Assembly: GCF_007748175.1 (NCBI RefSeq)
Contig: NZ_CP037422.1
Span: 3,602,020 to 3,666,019 of the forward strand
Direction of reading: 5' to 3'
Source: Gimesia aquarii
GTDB taxonomy: Bacteria > Planctomycetota > Planctomycetia > Planctomycetales > Planctomycetaceae
DNA length: 64,000 bases
Shown here one piece after another: positions 18,535 through 27,379 of the stretch (its first letter is position 1; the number at the start of each line of letters is the position of its first letter). The notes beneath the pieces are model-generated. The model did not search any database. It was not told the DNA's origin and worked only from the letters and a program-made list of their open reading frames with translations. The position numbers and the translations under genes are program-made.

Positions 18535-20226
18535 CTATCGTCCCAGAACCAGAAGCTCGTCTACCAATTGTTGCACCGAACTGATCACTCTGGCATTTCC
18601 TCGATAGTTAGTCGAAGCCACAATCAGGTCTACCAGGTTCCGTCCGACGTCTGTATTAGACAATTCAATGGAACCAGCACGAATGGTACCTGCACCAAAG
18701 TTACCAGGAGTCACCAGGAACGGAGGACCAGAACTGACCCCTTCTTGGAATGTTGAGTTTCCTGATTCCAATAAGCCTTGCGGATTCGCAAAACGTGCTA
18801 ATGTTACTTGCCCTAAAGTACGAATGATGCCGTTATCAAAGACACCATTAATGATTCCGGTTTCATCAATCACAAAACTGGAGAGTGTTCCCGGATCTGA
18901 ACCATCTTGCAAGTCTAACTTTAAAGTACTACCAGCAGACTGAGAGGAAATACCAGAAATGTTAGACAGATCAATATTCACATCCATTTCATCTGCCGCT
19001 GATGAGACTCGACTCACTCCGAATGTGGTTGGCGAATAGTTGGTCACATTTCCTTTACTATCAAAGGTAATCGTTCCATTAGAAACCGCGATATCACCAT
19101 CATTATCATCAGCACTTTCGAGGAAATAACGAAAGACCGTATTATTAGACGTACGAGATTCCAGAACACTCGTCATTTTCATGGTAACCGGCTCGCCTAG
19201 AGAGTCAAAAATTACAAAGTCAGTAATGGCACTTTCACCATTGGCAGTCTGAGATTTCGTAAATGGTAAAGCGACAGTGGCACCATTCGAAGTTAAATTA
19301 CCGATGGTCACTGTAATGTCATTTACATCTCCGGCGTTACCGACAATCTGAAACGCGCCTCCCCCCGTGATGGTCACTCCTGGTTGACCTCCAGTACCAC
19401 CATCATTGGGAATGGCACCTCCACTTTGAATACCTAATGTTGAATCTAAAAAGGTAGCAAAATCTGCGGCAGTTGTACCTGCCCCCACCACCAATGTTAA
19501 CGGATCAAGGGCTCTTCCCCCTTTGCTGGGCGTAAATTCGAGTGTCTCACCTAGTGTAAACAAGGGAGTTCCGATACTGGCCTCTACGTCCGTCAATAAT
19601 GTAGCCCCCGTAATGGCAGCATTCGCATTACCGGCATCTGTGAGGGCTCCGGTCGCTAATACTGACCCCAGTGTTCCGATGGTTCCTGTAGGTAAGAGAG
19701 CGCCACCGATCTCTACATTTCTGGTGGCCTGAGCAACGTTTAAATCTCCGAGAGGCACTTCAATATCTGTAAGAGTGGTAGTCACCAGATTGAAATCTTC
19801 ATCAACACCGTATCCCTGAACCCGGAAACCACTCTGATTCGTCAGCAAACTCGAACTGTTCAATTCAAAGTTACCATTTCGTGAATAAGCCTGACCATCG
19901 GAACCTTCCAGAATGAAGAAACCATCACCTTGAATAGCTAAGTCTGAAGGACTGGTACTATTGGTCACACTTCCCTGAGTGAAGTCCTTTCGAATCGAAG
20001 CACTTAAAGCCCCCAATCCAATCTGACGAGGGTTCGTACCACCATTTGTACTTGTGGGACGTGATCCCACGCTCAAAGTTCGCGACAATTGAGTGGTAAA
20101 GAGCACATTAGATGCTTTGAAGCCGTTTGTTCCGGCATTAGCAATATTGTTTCCTAACACATCGATGCTTGTTTCATTAAGAGACAAACCACCGAGCGAT
20201 GTATTTAATGCAGATGTCAATCCCAT
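18535..20226 (-). CDS. flgE: FlgE, flagellar hook protein
   Basis: 563 aa, longer than the 400-residue enteric hook protein. The N-terminus (LNTSLGGLSLNETSIDVLGNNIANAGTNGFK, split over residues 6-36) is the rod/hook/filament-family signature. The C-terminus (LSNTDVGRNLVDLIVASTNYRGNARVI) carries the matching coiled-coil segment. The middle third (about 170-330) is glycine/threonine/alanine-rich and probably forms the exposed hook domains. Secreted through the flagellar apparatus without a signal peptide. It follows flgD, which caps the growing hook. FlgF or FlgG are alternatives, but size and neighbours favour FlgE. Confidence 0.93.
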   Translation of the reverse strand: MGLTSALNTSLGGLSLNETSIDVLGNNIANAGTNGFKASNVLFTTQLSRTLSVGSRPTSTNGGTNPRQIGLGALSASIRKDFTQGSVTNSTSPSDLAIQGDGFFILEGSDGQAYSRNGNFELNSSSLLTNQSGFRVQGYGVDEDFNLVTTTLTDIEVPLGDLNVAQATRNVEIGGALLPTGTIGTLGSVLATGALTDAGNANAAITGATLLTDVEASIGTPLFTLGETLEFTPSKGGRALDPLTLVVGAGTTAADFATFLDSTLGIQSGGAIPNDGGTGGQPGVTITGGGAFQIVGNAGDVNDITVTIGNLTSNGATVALPFTKSQTANGESAITDFVIFDSLGEPVTMKMTSVLESRTSNNTVFRYFLESADDNDGDIAVSNGTITFDSKGNVTNYSPTTFGVSRVSSAADEMDVNIDLSNISGISSQSAGSTLKLDLQDGSDPGTLSSFVIDETGIINGVFDNGIIRTLGQVTLARFANPQGLLESGNSTFQEGVSSGPPFLVTPGNFGAGTIRAGSIELSNTDVGRNLVDLIVASTNYRGNARVISSVQQLVDELLVLGR

Positions 20227-20415
20227 GACTACTCCTTGGTCGAATCAACCAGGTTAAAAACCTAATCCTTTGGTTCTAATCGCGCAGCATCAGCCAAAAC
20301 TGTGCTACAGCTCTACTTTATCTATCGTCTAAACTAAGTCTGATCATGTTCTATTTTTTGTGTTTTTGATTACGTTTACTTTAGCTCATAGTGAAACATG
20401 GCTATAAAATTGGAA

Positions 20416-20847
20416 TCAAGCCGCACTTGCAGGCTCTTGAACACTCGTAATTGCGGAGACGGGAAGTTCAGTATCCCCTACTGCTACATAGGCTTTACCA
20501 TCTCGCACGAAAGCACGGTCAACAATTCCAGCTATAGCAGGCTGATCATCTGCCTGTCCCTCTATTTCTTTACCAATGAGACCAGCCGCCTGGGTGAGAC
20601 TTTGCCCGAGTGTGATTTCCGTAAGAGTATCTGACAATTCGACATTGGACTGTAATTCTCGCATACTGGAGAGCTGAGCCAATAACTGTTCATTGCCTAA
20701 AGGTTCGGTCGGATCCTGGTTTTGCAACTCAGTGATTAATAGCTTCAAGAAATCTTCCGCTGTAAGACCACTAAATCCGGTATCCTCTTTATCAACAACG
20801 TTGACTGTTGTTGCACTATTTGTACCACCGACTCCATCCACAGCCAT
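20416..20847 (-). CDS. flgD: FlgD, hook assembly capping protein
   Basis: 143 aa, ATG preceded by AAGGGGTG. The conserved segment FLKLLITELQNQDPTEPLGN followed by LLAQLSSMRELQSN is diagnostic for FlgD. The C-terminal domain is shorter than in enteric FlgD (about 230 aa), so the immunoglobulin/tudor-like hook-cap part is reduced to about 50 residues. It lies between fliK and flgE, as in many bacteria. Confidence 0.93.
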   Translation of the reverse strand: MAVDGVGGTNSATTVNVVDKEDTGFSGLTAEDFLKLLITELQNQDPTEPLGNEQLLAQLSSMRELQSNVELSDTLTEITLGQSLTQAAGLIGKEIEGQADDQPAIAGIVDRAFVRDGKAYVAVGDTELPVSAITSVQEPASAA

Positions 20848-20877
20848 CTTATCACCCCTTTATATCCCTAAATTTAT

Positions 20878-22785
20878 TTAGATTTGTACATCGATTTCTT
20901 CTACGCTCTCCGACTCGACTCCTTGTGAACGCACAACTTGTGGGCTATTTTGCTCTACTATCTCAGCATCTTCACGCGTCACAGACTCATCCGTCTGAGC
21001 CTGCTCTTCTTGCCACTGATCAGATTCCTCTGAGTTCTCAGAGAACTGATTGGCATCAAAATCATTCCCTGTTTGAGATTGCGCATCCGAATTTGAAGAA
21101 CGCTGATCTTCGCTCGCATCTGTATTGATATGTACATCGATACGATCAATAGAAACCCCAGTTTTTGCTAACGCCTCTTTCAACTGAGCGATGTTGTCAT
21201 TGATCACTTTTTGTGCATGATTGTTTTGCACTTCCAACTTCGCCAGGTATTCACCATTTTTCAATGAAACTTCTATTTGTAGTGTTCCTAATTCAGGAGG
21301 GCTGAGACGAATTTTGAGTTGCTGTCCCGTGGATTGTGACTGTCGGATTGAGCTACTTATTCGCTCCACTAATTGCTCAACCTGATTCGCATCTACGGTT
21401 GGCCCTACAGAAGCCGCAGCTTGATTTCCAGTCACAGTAGCAGTCTGATTAAGCCCTATCTGTTGTGGAACGGGCTGGTTATTTTCATTTGTTGTAGCGG
21501 GTTCCTGTGAAATGGAGCCGACTTTTGTAGCATCTGTTTGAGCTCGGCTTTGGATTTCTAAACCTGGATTTAGATTCTGACTTCCCTGGACCGTGGCCAC
21601 TTCTTCAGTTTGTTGTTCTCCACCTTCAGAGTCATGGGGCGTTTTTTCATTCACAATTTTTGTGATATCGGTTTGTTCTGAATTTACTTCGGGTTGAACT
21701 TGCTCAATTACTGTTTCAGAGATCGTTTGAATCGACTCATTATCTAACGTTAACTCTCCTTGGCCAGATTCTTCCGCAGCGGATTCCGATTGCTCTTGAT
21801 TCTTGGAACGAAGATAACGTTGTTGCAAGACCGCTTGTATATTGACTTCACTCTCTTCCGTAGAACCTGGAGAATGATCCGAATGTTGCGCTTCAAATTC
21901 TTCAATAGCTGCTTTTAATTCTTCTGTAATTTGAATTCCAAGAAATTCTTCTGAGTTTAACAGAGCATTTGCTTCAGCAACTGCCTCATCATCTTCAGTC
22001 AATGCCTGCAGCGTGTCAACTTTCTGTGAGGCAGAATTCAACTCATTTGTTTCGTCTGTTTGTAGTTGTTGATTGATCTCAGTTTGGGAAGTATCAACGA
22101 CCTGTTTCTGTAGAAGGTCGGCCAGTCCTTCCGGAATGGGTAATGGCTCTAATGAACCGGTTTCTGTCACTTCAGTCTGCAGACTAAGATCAGTTTGATC
22201 TTCAGCAAATTGGAAATTGGCGGGGGGTTGAAGCTCGCCATCACCAATTGTAACTTCCTGAGCCAATTGATCTTCGGTTTGAGTGGCGAATGTTGATTCG
22301 AATAGTGAGTAAACTTGCCCCTTTGCTTCGTTTTCGGGCAATTTTACTTCTTGTAGTGTATTGAGGTCATTTTCTTCAATCGACTCAACTGATTTTGAGT
22401 TCTCTTTCGACTGGGATTCCTGAGCCGTTTGTGTAGACTCTGATGTTGACTTTGATTCCTGATAGGCTTCGACATTACTATCTCGACGGCTCTCTCGCTG
22501 TTGCACTTGACCTTCACGATAATCAGCACTCGATCTGGAATGAGAGTCTGTTTTTGAAGATTTTTTTTGATCTGATTGGAAATCAATGGATCTCGACTCT
22601 GGTCCCTGTTTTCGATCGACTGTCGAATCCGATTGTTTCTTAGATAAAGATTCGCTTAACTGTCTGCGATAACTAGAATCTGCACTGCGAGATGATCCCG
22701 GATTAATCTCGAGATTTTTTTTCCCGTATTGACTTAAATCAGGTGCTTGCAGGTCGAGAATAGAAATCTTTTGAGAATTAGACAT
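20878..22785 (-). CDS. fliK: FliK, hook-length control protein
   Basis: 635 aa. Residues 1-500 are low-complexity, rich in Q, E, S, T and N, as expected of the flexible ruler part of FliK. The C-terminal domain (about 510-585) has the family core RLSPPELGTLQIEVSLKNG, LAKLEVQNNHAQKVINDNIAQ... and the segment IDRIDVHI, which switches FlhB specificity. The long ruler could correspond to a long hook, and the hook protein here is also larger than usual. The tail after 590 is again acidic and Q-rich. Confidence 0.88.
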   Translation of the reverse strand: MSNSQKISILDLQAPDLSQYGKKNLEINPGSSRSADSSYRRQLSESLSKKQSDSTVDRKQGPESRSIDFQSDQKKSSKTDSHSRSSADYREGQVQQRESRRDSNVEAYQESKSTSESTQTAQESQSKENSKSVESIEENDLNTLQEVKLPENEAKGQVYSLFESTFATQTEDQLAQEVTIGDGELQPPANFQFAEDQTDLSLQTEVTETGSLEPLPIPEGLADLLQKQVVDTSQTEINQQLQTDETNELNSASQKVDTLQALTEDDEAVAEANALLNSEEFLGIQITEELKAAIEEFEAQHSDHSPGSTEESEVNIQAVLQQRYLRSKNQEQSESAAEESGQGELTLDNESIQTISETVIEQVQPEVNSEQTDITKIVNEKTPHDSEGGEQQTEEVATVQGSQNLNPGLEIQSRAQTDATKVGSISQEPATTNENNQPVPQQIGLNQTATVTGNQAAASVGPTVDANQVEQLVERISSSIRQSQSTGQQLKIRLSPPELGTLQIEVSLKNGEYLAKLEVQNNHAQKVINDNIAQLKEALAKTGVSIDRIDVHINTDASEDQRSSNSDAQSQTGNDFDANQFSENSEESDQWQEEQAQTDESVTREDAEIVEQNSPQVVRSQGVESESVEEIDVQI

Positions 22786-22985
22786 TTCTCAGTACCTCAG
22801 ATAAGAAAATGATTCTGTTTACAATCGCTTCGCATACTTTTTAGGAGTGCGCAGTGAAGATCACAGTTAGTTTCGACTGTTTCATCAGTATCATTTTCGT
22901 CAGAATGAGGTATCAGACATCACGTAAGAATACGTAAAATAAACCAATTTTAGCGAAAAATTGTATTAGGCTTGCGTGGAAAACC

Positions 22986-23636
22986 TCAATTGTTTTCCGA
23001 AAGCTTCCCGAGTGTCTCTTCAGAAAGGTTGCGGAACCGTTCATCCTGCGAAATTTGTTTAAAAATCTCTTTTCCACGTTTTATGACCAGAGGATCGGGC
23101 ATCACCAGGAATTCTTTTAATAGCTTCGCAATAAACTTCCCATCCATGCCTTTTAGAAGCTCAATATTTTCTTCGGTAGAGAGCTGCATTAAATATTGAA
23201 CAGCATCACCGGGAGGTAGTGCAACAAGGACACTCTGAGTTTTTTTAGTAGCAGTGCTCTTGCTTTGTTCTTTCATGAGTTTTAGTTCCTCTTCGAACTC
23301 TTTCTTCGCTTCTTCAAAATTAAGACGATCTTTTTTTAGCGAATCCGAAGACTGAGTGATGGAACTTTTTAACATCTCAATTTCATCTTCGCGTGATGCC
23401 AATTCTAAAATGCGCATCTCACGCTTCAATGTAATCTCGTCGCGTGATGGCGACATGGGAACATCTTCTATAATCGCTACATCATCCAACGACTGCCCTG
23501 TAACGATCAGACGGATATCTTTCATAGAATCTGCTGTAAGATGCCCTCTAAACCACAAAAAACCTATGCCCAGTAATTCTGACATAATGGTCGCTACACA
23601 AAACACACTGACAATAATGGCTAAAGAACGGATCAT
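22986..23636 (-). CDS. MotE/FlbB-like flagellar protein with coiled coil
   Basis: 216 aa. One N-terminal transmembrane helix (IIVSVFCVATIMSELLGIGF), a coiled coil at about 75-125, and a C-terminal domain with alternating motifs LPPGDAVQYLMQLSTEE and LLKGMDGKFIAKLLKEF. The last part matches the MgtE-N-like repeat of MotE/FlbB proteins, which act as stator-associated scaffolds or chaperones. Its ATG overlaps the fliJ stop (ATGA), so translation is probably coupled. The position between fliJ and fliK is typical for motE in several phyla. No firm family match can be proven by eye. Confidence 0.65.
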   Translation of the reverse strand: MIRSLAIIVSVFCVATIMSELLGIGFLWFRGHLTADSMKDIRLIVTGQSLDDVAIIEDVPMSPSRDEITLKREMRILELASREDEIEMLKSSITQSSDSLKKDRLNFEEAKKEFEEELKLMKEQSKSTATKKTQSVLVALPPGDAVQYLMQLSTEENIELLKGMDGKFIAKLLKEFLVMPDPLVIKRGKEIFKQISQDERFRNLSEETLGKLSENN

Positions 23637-24085
23637 CTTAAAACCCTCATTTGTTGAGTTGCTGCCCAGGTTTCTTCCAGCTCAAATGATTCTCTCTTGT
23701 TTTGCTCATAAAGAAACTGCTCACGATGCTTATCAGACAGCTTTTCCATTGCTTTCACTTCCTGCTCGGCACTTGCAAGTGCCTGTCGGCAGGCGTGAAT
23801 CTGTTTTTCTACAATCTTACGATTTGCTATGAGCGTCTGAATCTGAGCCTGTAGTTGTCCGGCATAAAATCGCAGGCTGCTAGTACCATCAATGTCAACG
23901 GCACCTTTTGATTGACGTATTCGTATCTCCTGAAACTGTTTTGTCCTCAATTCCTCTAAATTCCGCTTTTGTTGTTTTAAACGTTGATCTGTCTGTATTA
24001 CCTCTCCCAGTAACTGGCGGCATAAACCTCGTTTATGACATCGCATTTTGAGGACGGACTCAAATTGAAACTGAAATTTTTTCAT
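23633..24085 (-). CDS. fliJ: FliJ, export chaperone and ATPase stalk
   Basis: 150 aa, nearly all charged alpha-helix. The N-terminus MKKFQFQFESVLKMRCHKR is the FliJ hallmark, and the protein forms an antiparallel coiled coil like the gamma subunit of F-type ATPases. It inserts into the FliI hexamer and cycles export chaperones. It follows fliI by 54 bp and its stop overlaps the next start. Confidence 0.9.
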   Translation of the reverse strand: MKKFQFQFESVLKMRCHKRGLCRQLLGEVIQTDQRLKQQKRNLEELRTKQFQEIRIRQSKGAVDIDGTSSLRFYAGQLQAQIQTLIANRKIVEKQIHACRQALASAEQEVKAMEKLSDKHREQFLYEQNKRESFELEETWAATQQMRVLR

Positions 24086-24139
24086 ACTGAACTCGTTATC
24101 GCATCTCGATTAACAAAATAGGGAAAGGATAAATCTCAC

Positions 24140-25510
24140 CTATTTTGTATTTCTAACTGTCTCAACTTCCTGCTCGCTTTCAGAGTCATGGCTTATTGAC
24201 GCGAGTTGTCGCGAGCGAGCTAGTAAATTTTCAAGCCCCTTCGCCGCGTCTTCATAATTTGAATTTTCTGTGCTTCCCTGTTTCAAATATTCATTCCAGA
24301 GTGGCTTTAATCGAATTGCAAGATCGACTTCAGGGTTTGAACCCGCTTGATAAGCACCAATCGAAATCAAATCTTCCGACTGTTGATAAGCGGCCATTAG
24401 TTTCTTGATCACCGCAGCCGATTCTTGATGTTCAGAACCGGTAATATCATTCATAGAACGACTGATACTTTGTAATACATCAATAGCGGGCCAATGAGAT
24501 TCATGCGCCAGCTTTCGAGAAAGCATGATGTGCCCATCCAGAATACCTCGAACCGTATCTGAAATCGGTTCGTTGGCATCGTCGGCTTCAACGAGAACCG
24601 TATAGAAACCAGTAATACTACCTGAATTAGTGCGACCACTACGTTCAAGTAGCTTGGGCAGGAGGGAAAACACGCTTGGTGGATACCCTCTTGTTGCCGG
24701 TGGTTCTCCAGCAGCCAACCCAATTTCTCGTTGCGCTAACGCATAACGTGTGACACTATCCATCATCAGGAGTACATCCTGTCCCTGGTCACGGAAGAAC
24801 TCGGCAATCGCGGTTGCCAGATGTGCTGCACGAAGTCGAATGAGTGCAGGCTCATCACTGGTTGCCACAATGACAACGCTACGCGCCAATCCTTCAGGTC
24901 CAAGATCACGATCCAGAAACTCACGTACTTCGCGGCCCCGTTCGCCTACTAGACACACAACATTGATGTCGGCCGAACTTTGCCTGGCCATTTGCCCCAT
25001 CAATGTACTTTTACCAACACCACTACCAGCAAAAATTCCCAGACGTTGCCCTTTTCCGCATGTTAAGAACCCATCAATGGTTCTGATACCTGTACTCAAG
25101 GGAGAGTCAATCCGTGGACGTTCCAATGGAGAAATTGGTTTCGCTTTCAGGTTTGCACGATGCGATAGCATTGCCTGATTTTTTCCATCAATACAACGTC
25201 CCCGACCGTCCAATACTCTTCCAAGTATCCCCTCTCCCACTGCGACGGCAGGTACCGATTGAATCAATGAAACCCGATCCCCTCGACGAATTCCCGTTAA
25301 CTCTTCATAAGGCAGTAATAAAGTTTCCTCATCCTGAAATCCAACTACTTCCGCTTCGACAGGTCGACCGTTTTCTCTATCAATAGCACAGACTGCTCCC
25401 AAAGGCGCCGGGAACCCTGAAACAGAAGTGGTTAAACCTACAATTCGGGTGACCCGGCCTGTAAGACGAAAAGGTACTACCTGTTTTATTTGTTGAGAGA
25501 CATCAAACAT
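24140..25510 (-). CDS. fliI: FliI, flagellum-specific export ATPase
   Basis: 456 aa, standard length. Walker A AGSGVGKST at 161-169, Walker B region VLLMMDSVTRYALAQREIGL and the signature GEPPATRGYPPSVF identify FliI. It powers unfolding and delivery of flagellar substrates at the membrane. It sits between fliH (its regulator) and fliJ (its stalk). It was preferred over an F1 beta subunit because of the ATRGYPPSVF motif and context. Confidence 0.96.
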   Translation of the reverse strand: MFDVSQQIKQVVPFRLTGRVTRIVGLTTSVSGFPAPLGAVCAIDRENGRPVEAEVVGFQDEETLLLPYEELTGIRRGDRVSLIQSVPAVAVGEGILGRVLDGRGRCIDGKNQAMLSHRANLKAKPISPLERPRIDSPLSTGIRTIDGFLTCGKGQRLGIFAGSGVGKSTLMGQMARQSSADINVVCLVGERGREVREFLDRDLGPEGLARSVVIVATSDEPALIRLRAAHLATAIAEFFRDQGQDVLLMMDSVTRYALAQREIGLAAGEPPATRGYPPSVFSLLPKLLERSGRTNSGSITGFYTVLVEADDANEPISDTVRGILDGHIMLSRKLAHESHWPAIDVLQSISRSMNDITGSEHQESAAVIKKLMAAYQQSEDLISIGAYQAGSNPEVDLAIRLKPLWNEYLKQGSTENSNYEDAAKGLENLLARSRQLASISHDSESEQEVETVRNTK

Positions 25511-25525
25511 AGATTTCAGTTAGTC

Positions 25526-26239
25526 CTAATTTTGGATAATTAACTCTTGAGAAATCCTCTCCAATTGAGCTTCAATGGTAGCATCAATGGTTCCATGTTG
25601 TGTCTCAATAAAACACCCCCCAGAAGAAATCGATTCATCCTCAATCACTTCACAGGACTGACATCCAGTAAGATTGGTAATAAATGCTTTCGTACCCTCC
25701 CCAAGTTGAGCAACATCAGAAGGATTCATATGAAATCTGATATGCTGCGTACCTGATGCCAGCTTGAGAGCCTCACTCATCATTACATTCACAGATTCGG
25801 GATGGGACTTGAGTTCGTGGCGAATAAGTTTTTCGGCAATGCAAAGGCAAATATCAACAGCCATAGCGTCCCATGTTTTACGCCAGTTTACCTGCTCATT
25901 CTGTAGCCCCTCAACAGCGGCCTGCATTGCAGGATAAATCGTCCCCAGCCTCTCCTCAACACTCCGGCTGGCTATCTCTTCAGATCGGGATTGAATTGAT
26001 GCTTCCACTTCATGTTGAGCTTCCTCAAGACCTTGTTGTTTACCTGCAAGAAATGCCTCTTGTTTAATCTGTTCCGCTTCTTGATGCGCATCGATAATCA
26101 TCTGACGTGTCTGATTACGTACATTTAGAATATACTCTTCACAACGTTTTTCAATGTCATTAAAATTATAAGCAATTTTCGAACCCAACGACCGAAATGC
26201 TTCAGCCTTCAGTAATTTTGCCGTTTCCAGTTCCACCAT
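25526..26239 (-). CDS. fliH: FliH, negative regulator of the export ATPase
   Basis: 237 aa from the ATG at 26239, which gives the protein a normal FliH start (MVELETAKLLKAEAF) and removes a 48-residue extension that would overlap fliG. The ribosome binding site is weak. A long helix rich in Q/E (about 40-110, HQEAEQIKQEAFLAGKQQGL) carries the GxxxG-like spacing of FliH. The C-terminal domain (ICLCIAEKLIRHEL; PSDVAQL; CEVIEDESISSGGCFIET) matches the FliH/V-ATPase E-subunit family. It binds FliI and the C ring. Confidence 0.88.
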   Translation of the reverse strand: MVELETAKLLKAEAFRSLGSKIAYNFNDIEKRCEEYILNVRNQTRQMIIDAHQEAEQIKQEAFLAGKQQGLEEAQHEVEASIQSRSEEIASRSVEERLGTIYPAMQAAVEGLQNEQVNWRKTWDAMAVDICLCIAEKLIRHELKSHPESVNVMMSEALKLASGTQHIRFHMNPSDVAQLGEGTKAFITNLTGCQSCEVIEDESISSGGCFIETQHGTIDATIEAQLERISQELIIQN

Positions 26240-26327
26240 GCTGACAACTTTGATTAATAAAAAAATTTTGAGTTCTAATCTCAGCGAGATTACGTTTCTT
26301 TCATACGAAATCACTGCTGACAGTGAC

Positions 26328-27335
26328 CTATGTGATATACTGTTCGCTCTCATTTCCGGCGGCGACTTCAATCTCACCTGCATCTTCTAATCGCCGCACA
26401 CTATCAACAATTTGTTGTTGTACTGCTTCAACGTCACTGACTTTAATCGGTCCTAGATATTCCATTTCTTCCCGAAGCATATCTGCTGCTCGTTGTGACA
26501 GATTACTGAGAACTTTCTGTTTAATTTCATCAGAAGCACCTTTGAGTGCGATCGCCCACTGATTGGTATCCACTTCTTTCAACAAGGCTTGAATTGCTTT
26601 ACCATCCAGTTTGATTAGATCATCAAAGACAAACATCAAACGCCGAATCTCATCAGCCAGATCCGGTGTGTCCTGATCCATACTTTCCAAAATCCCCTTA
26701 TTCGTCATTCGATCAGTTACGTTCAGAATTTCTGCCACAAGCTCAACACCACCTGCTTTTTCCATTCCTTGACTGAACGTGTTTTTCATGCGATGCTCGA
26801 GACTCTTTTCCACATCACGAATTACTTCTGGACTGGTTTGTTCCATGTTTGCGATCCGTTTAATCACATCCATCTGTTTATTAGAGGGTAGTCCAGCCAG
26901 AACTTCAGCAGCCAAATTACTTGATAAGTGCGACATAATCATGGCGATTGTCTGAGGATGTTCTTCTATGATGAACGTCAATAGATTCGCTGCACCAGAT
27001 TTCTGTAAAAACCCAAACGGAACTGAGTTCATGGTCTGATTGATACTGTCGAGAATTGAGCCCGCACCTTCTTTGCCTAATGACTGTTCAAGAAGTTCAT
27101 TGACTGCATCCAACCCACCTCGTTCCATATTGGTTTGTTCACTACGCAACGCTGTGAATTCATTCAATACACTCGTTTGCTGTTCTTTAGAAACATCTTG
27201 CATGCTGGCTATCATCATAGTGACTTTTTCGACATCTTCCTTGGGCATTAAGCTGAGTACCTCAGCAGCAAGCGCTTTATCCAAGCTCAATAACAAAGTC
27301 GCTGCTTTTTGTAATTCATCCATTTTCTCGTCCAA
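26328..27335 (-). CDS. fliG: FliG, motor switch protein
   Basis: 335 aa, standard length. Conserved signatures are the EHPQTIA motif in the middle domain and the C-terminal torque region (LIKLDGKAIQALLKEVD; WAIALKGASDEIKQKVLSNL; SQRAADMLREEMEYLGP). The charged residues that contact MotA are in this last segment. FliG joins the MS ring to FliM/FliN and receives torque. It lies between fliF and fliH in the usual order. Confidence 0.96.
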   Translation of the reverse strand: MDEKMDELQKAATLLLSLDKALAAEVLSLMPKEDVEKVTMMIASMQDVSKEQQTSVLNEFTALRSEQTNMERGGLDAVNELLEQSLGKEGAGSILDSINQTMNSVPFGFLQKSGAANLLTFIIEEHPQTIAMIMSHLSSNLAAEVLAGLPSNKQMDVIKRIANMEQTSPEVIRDVEKSLEHRMKNTFSQGMEKAGGVELVAEILNVTDRMTNKGILESMDQDTPDLADEIRRLMFVFDDLIKLDGKAIQALLKEVDTNQWAIALKGASDEIKQKVLSNLSQRAADMLREEMEYLGPIKVSDVEAVQQQIVDSVRRLEDAGEIEVAAGNESEQYIT

Positions 27336-27379
27336 AGTTTAATTGAGTTACCAACTCGAATTTCAAATCTACTTTTGCA

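Noticed and set aside
25526-26383. FliH with a 48-residue extension at the N-terminus
   Set aside because: The extension overlaps fliG by 56 bp and has no resemblance to FliH.
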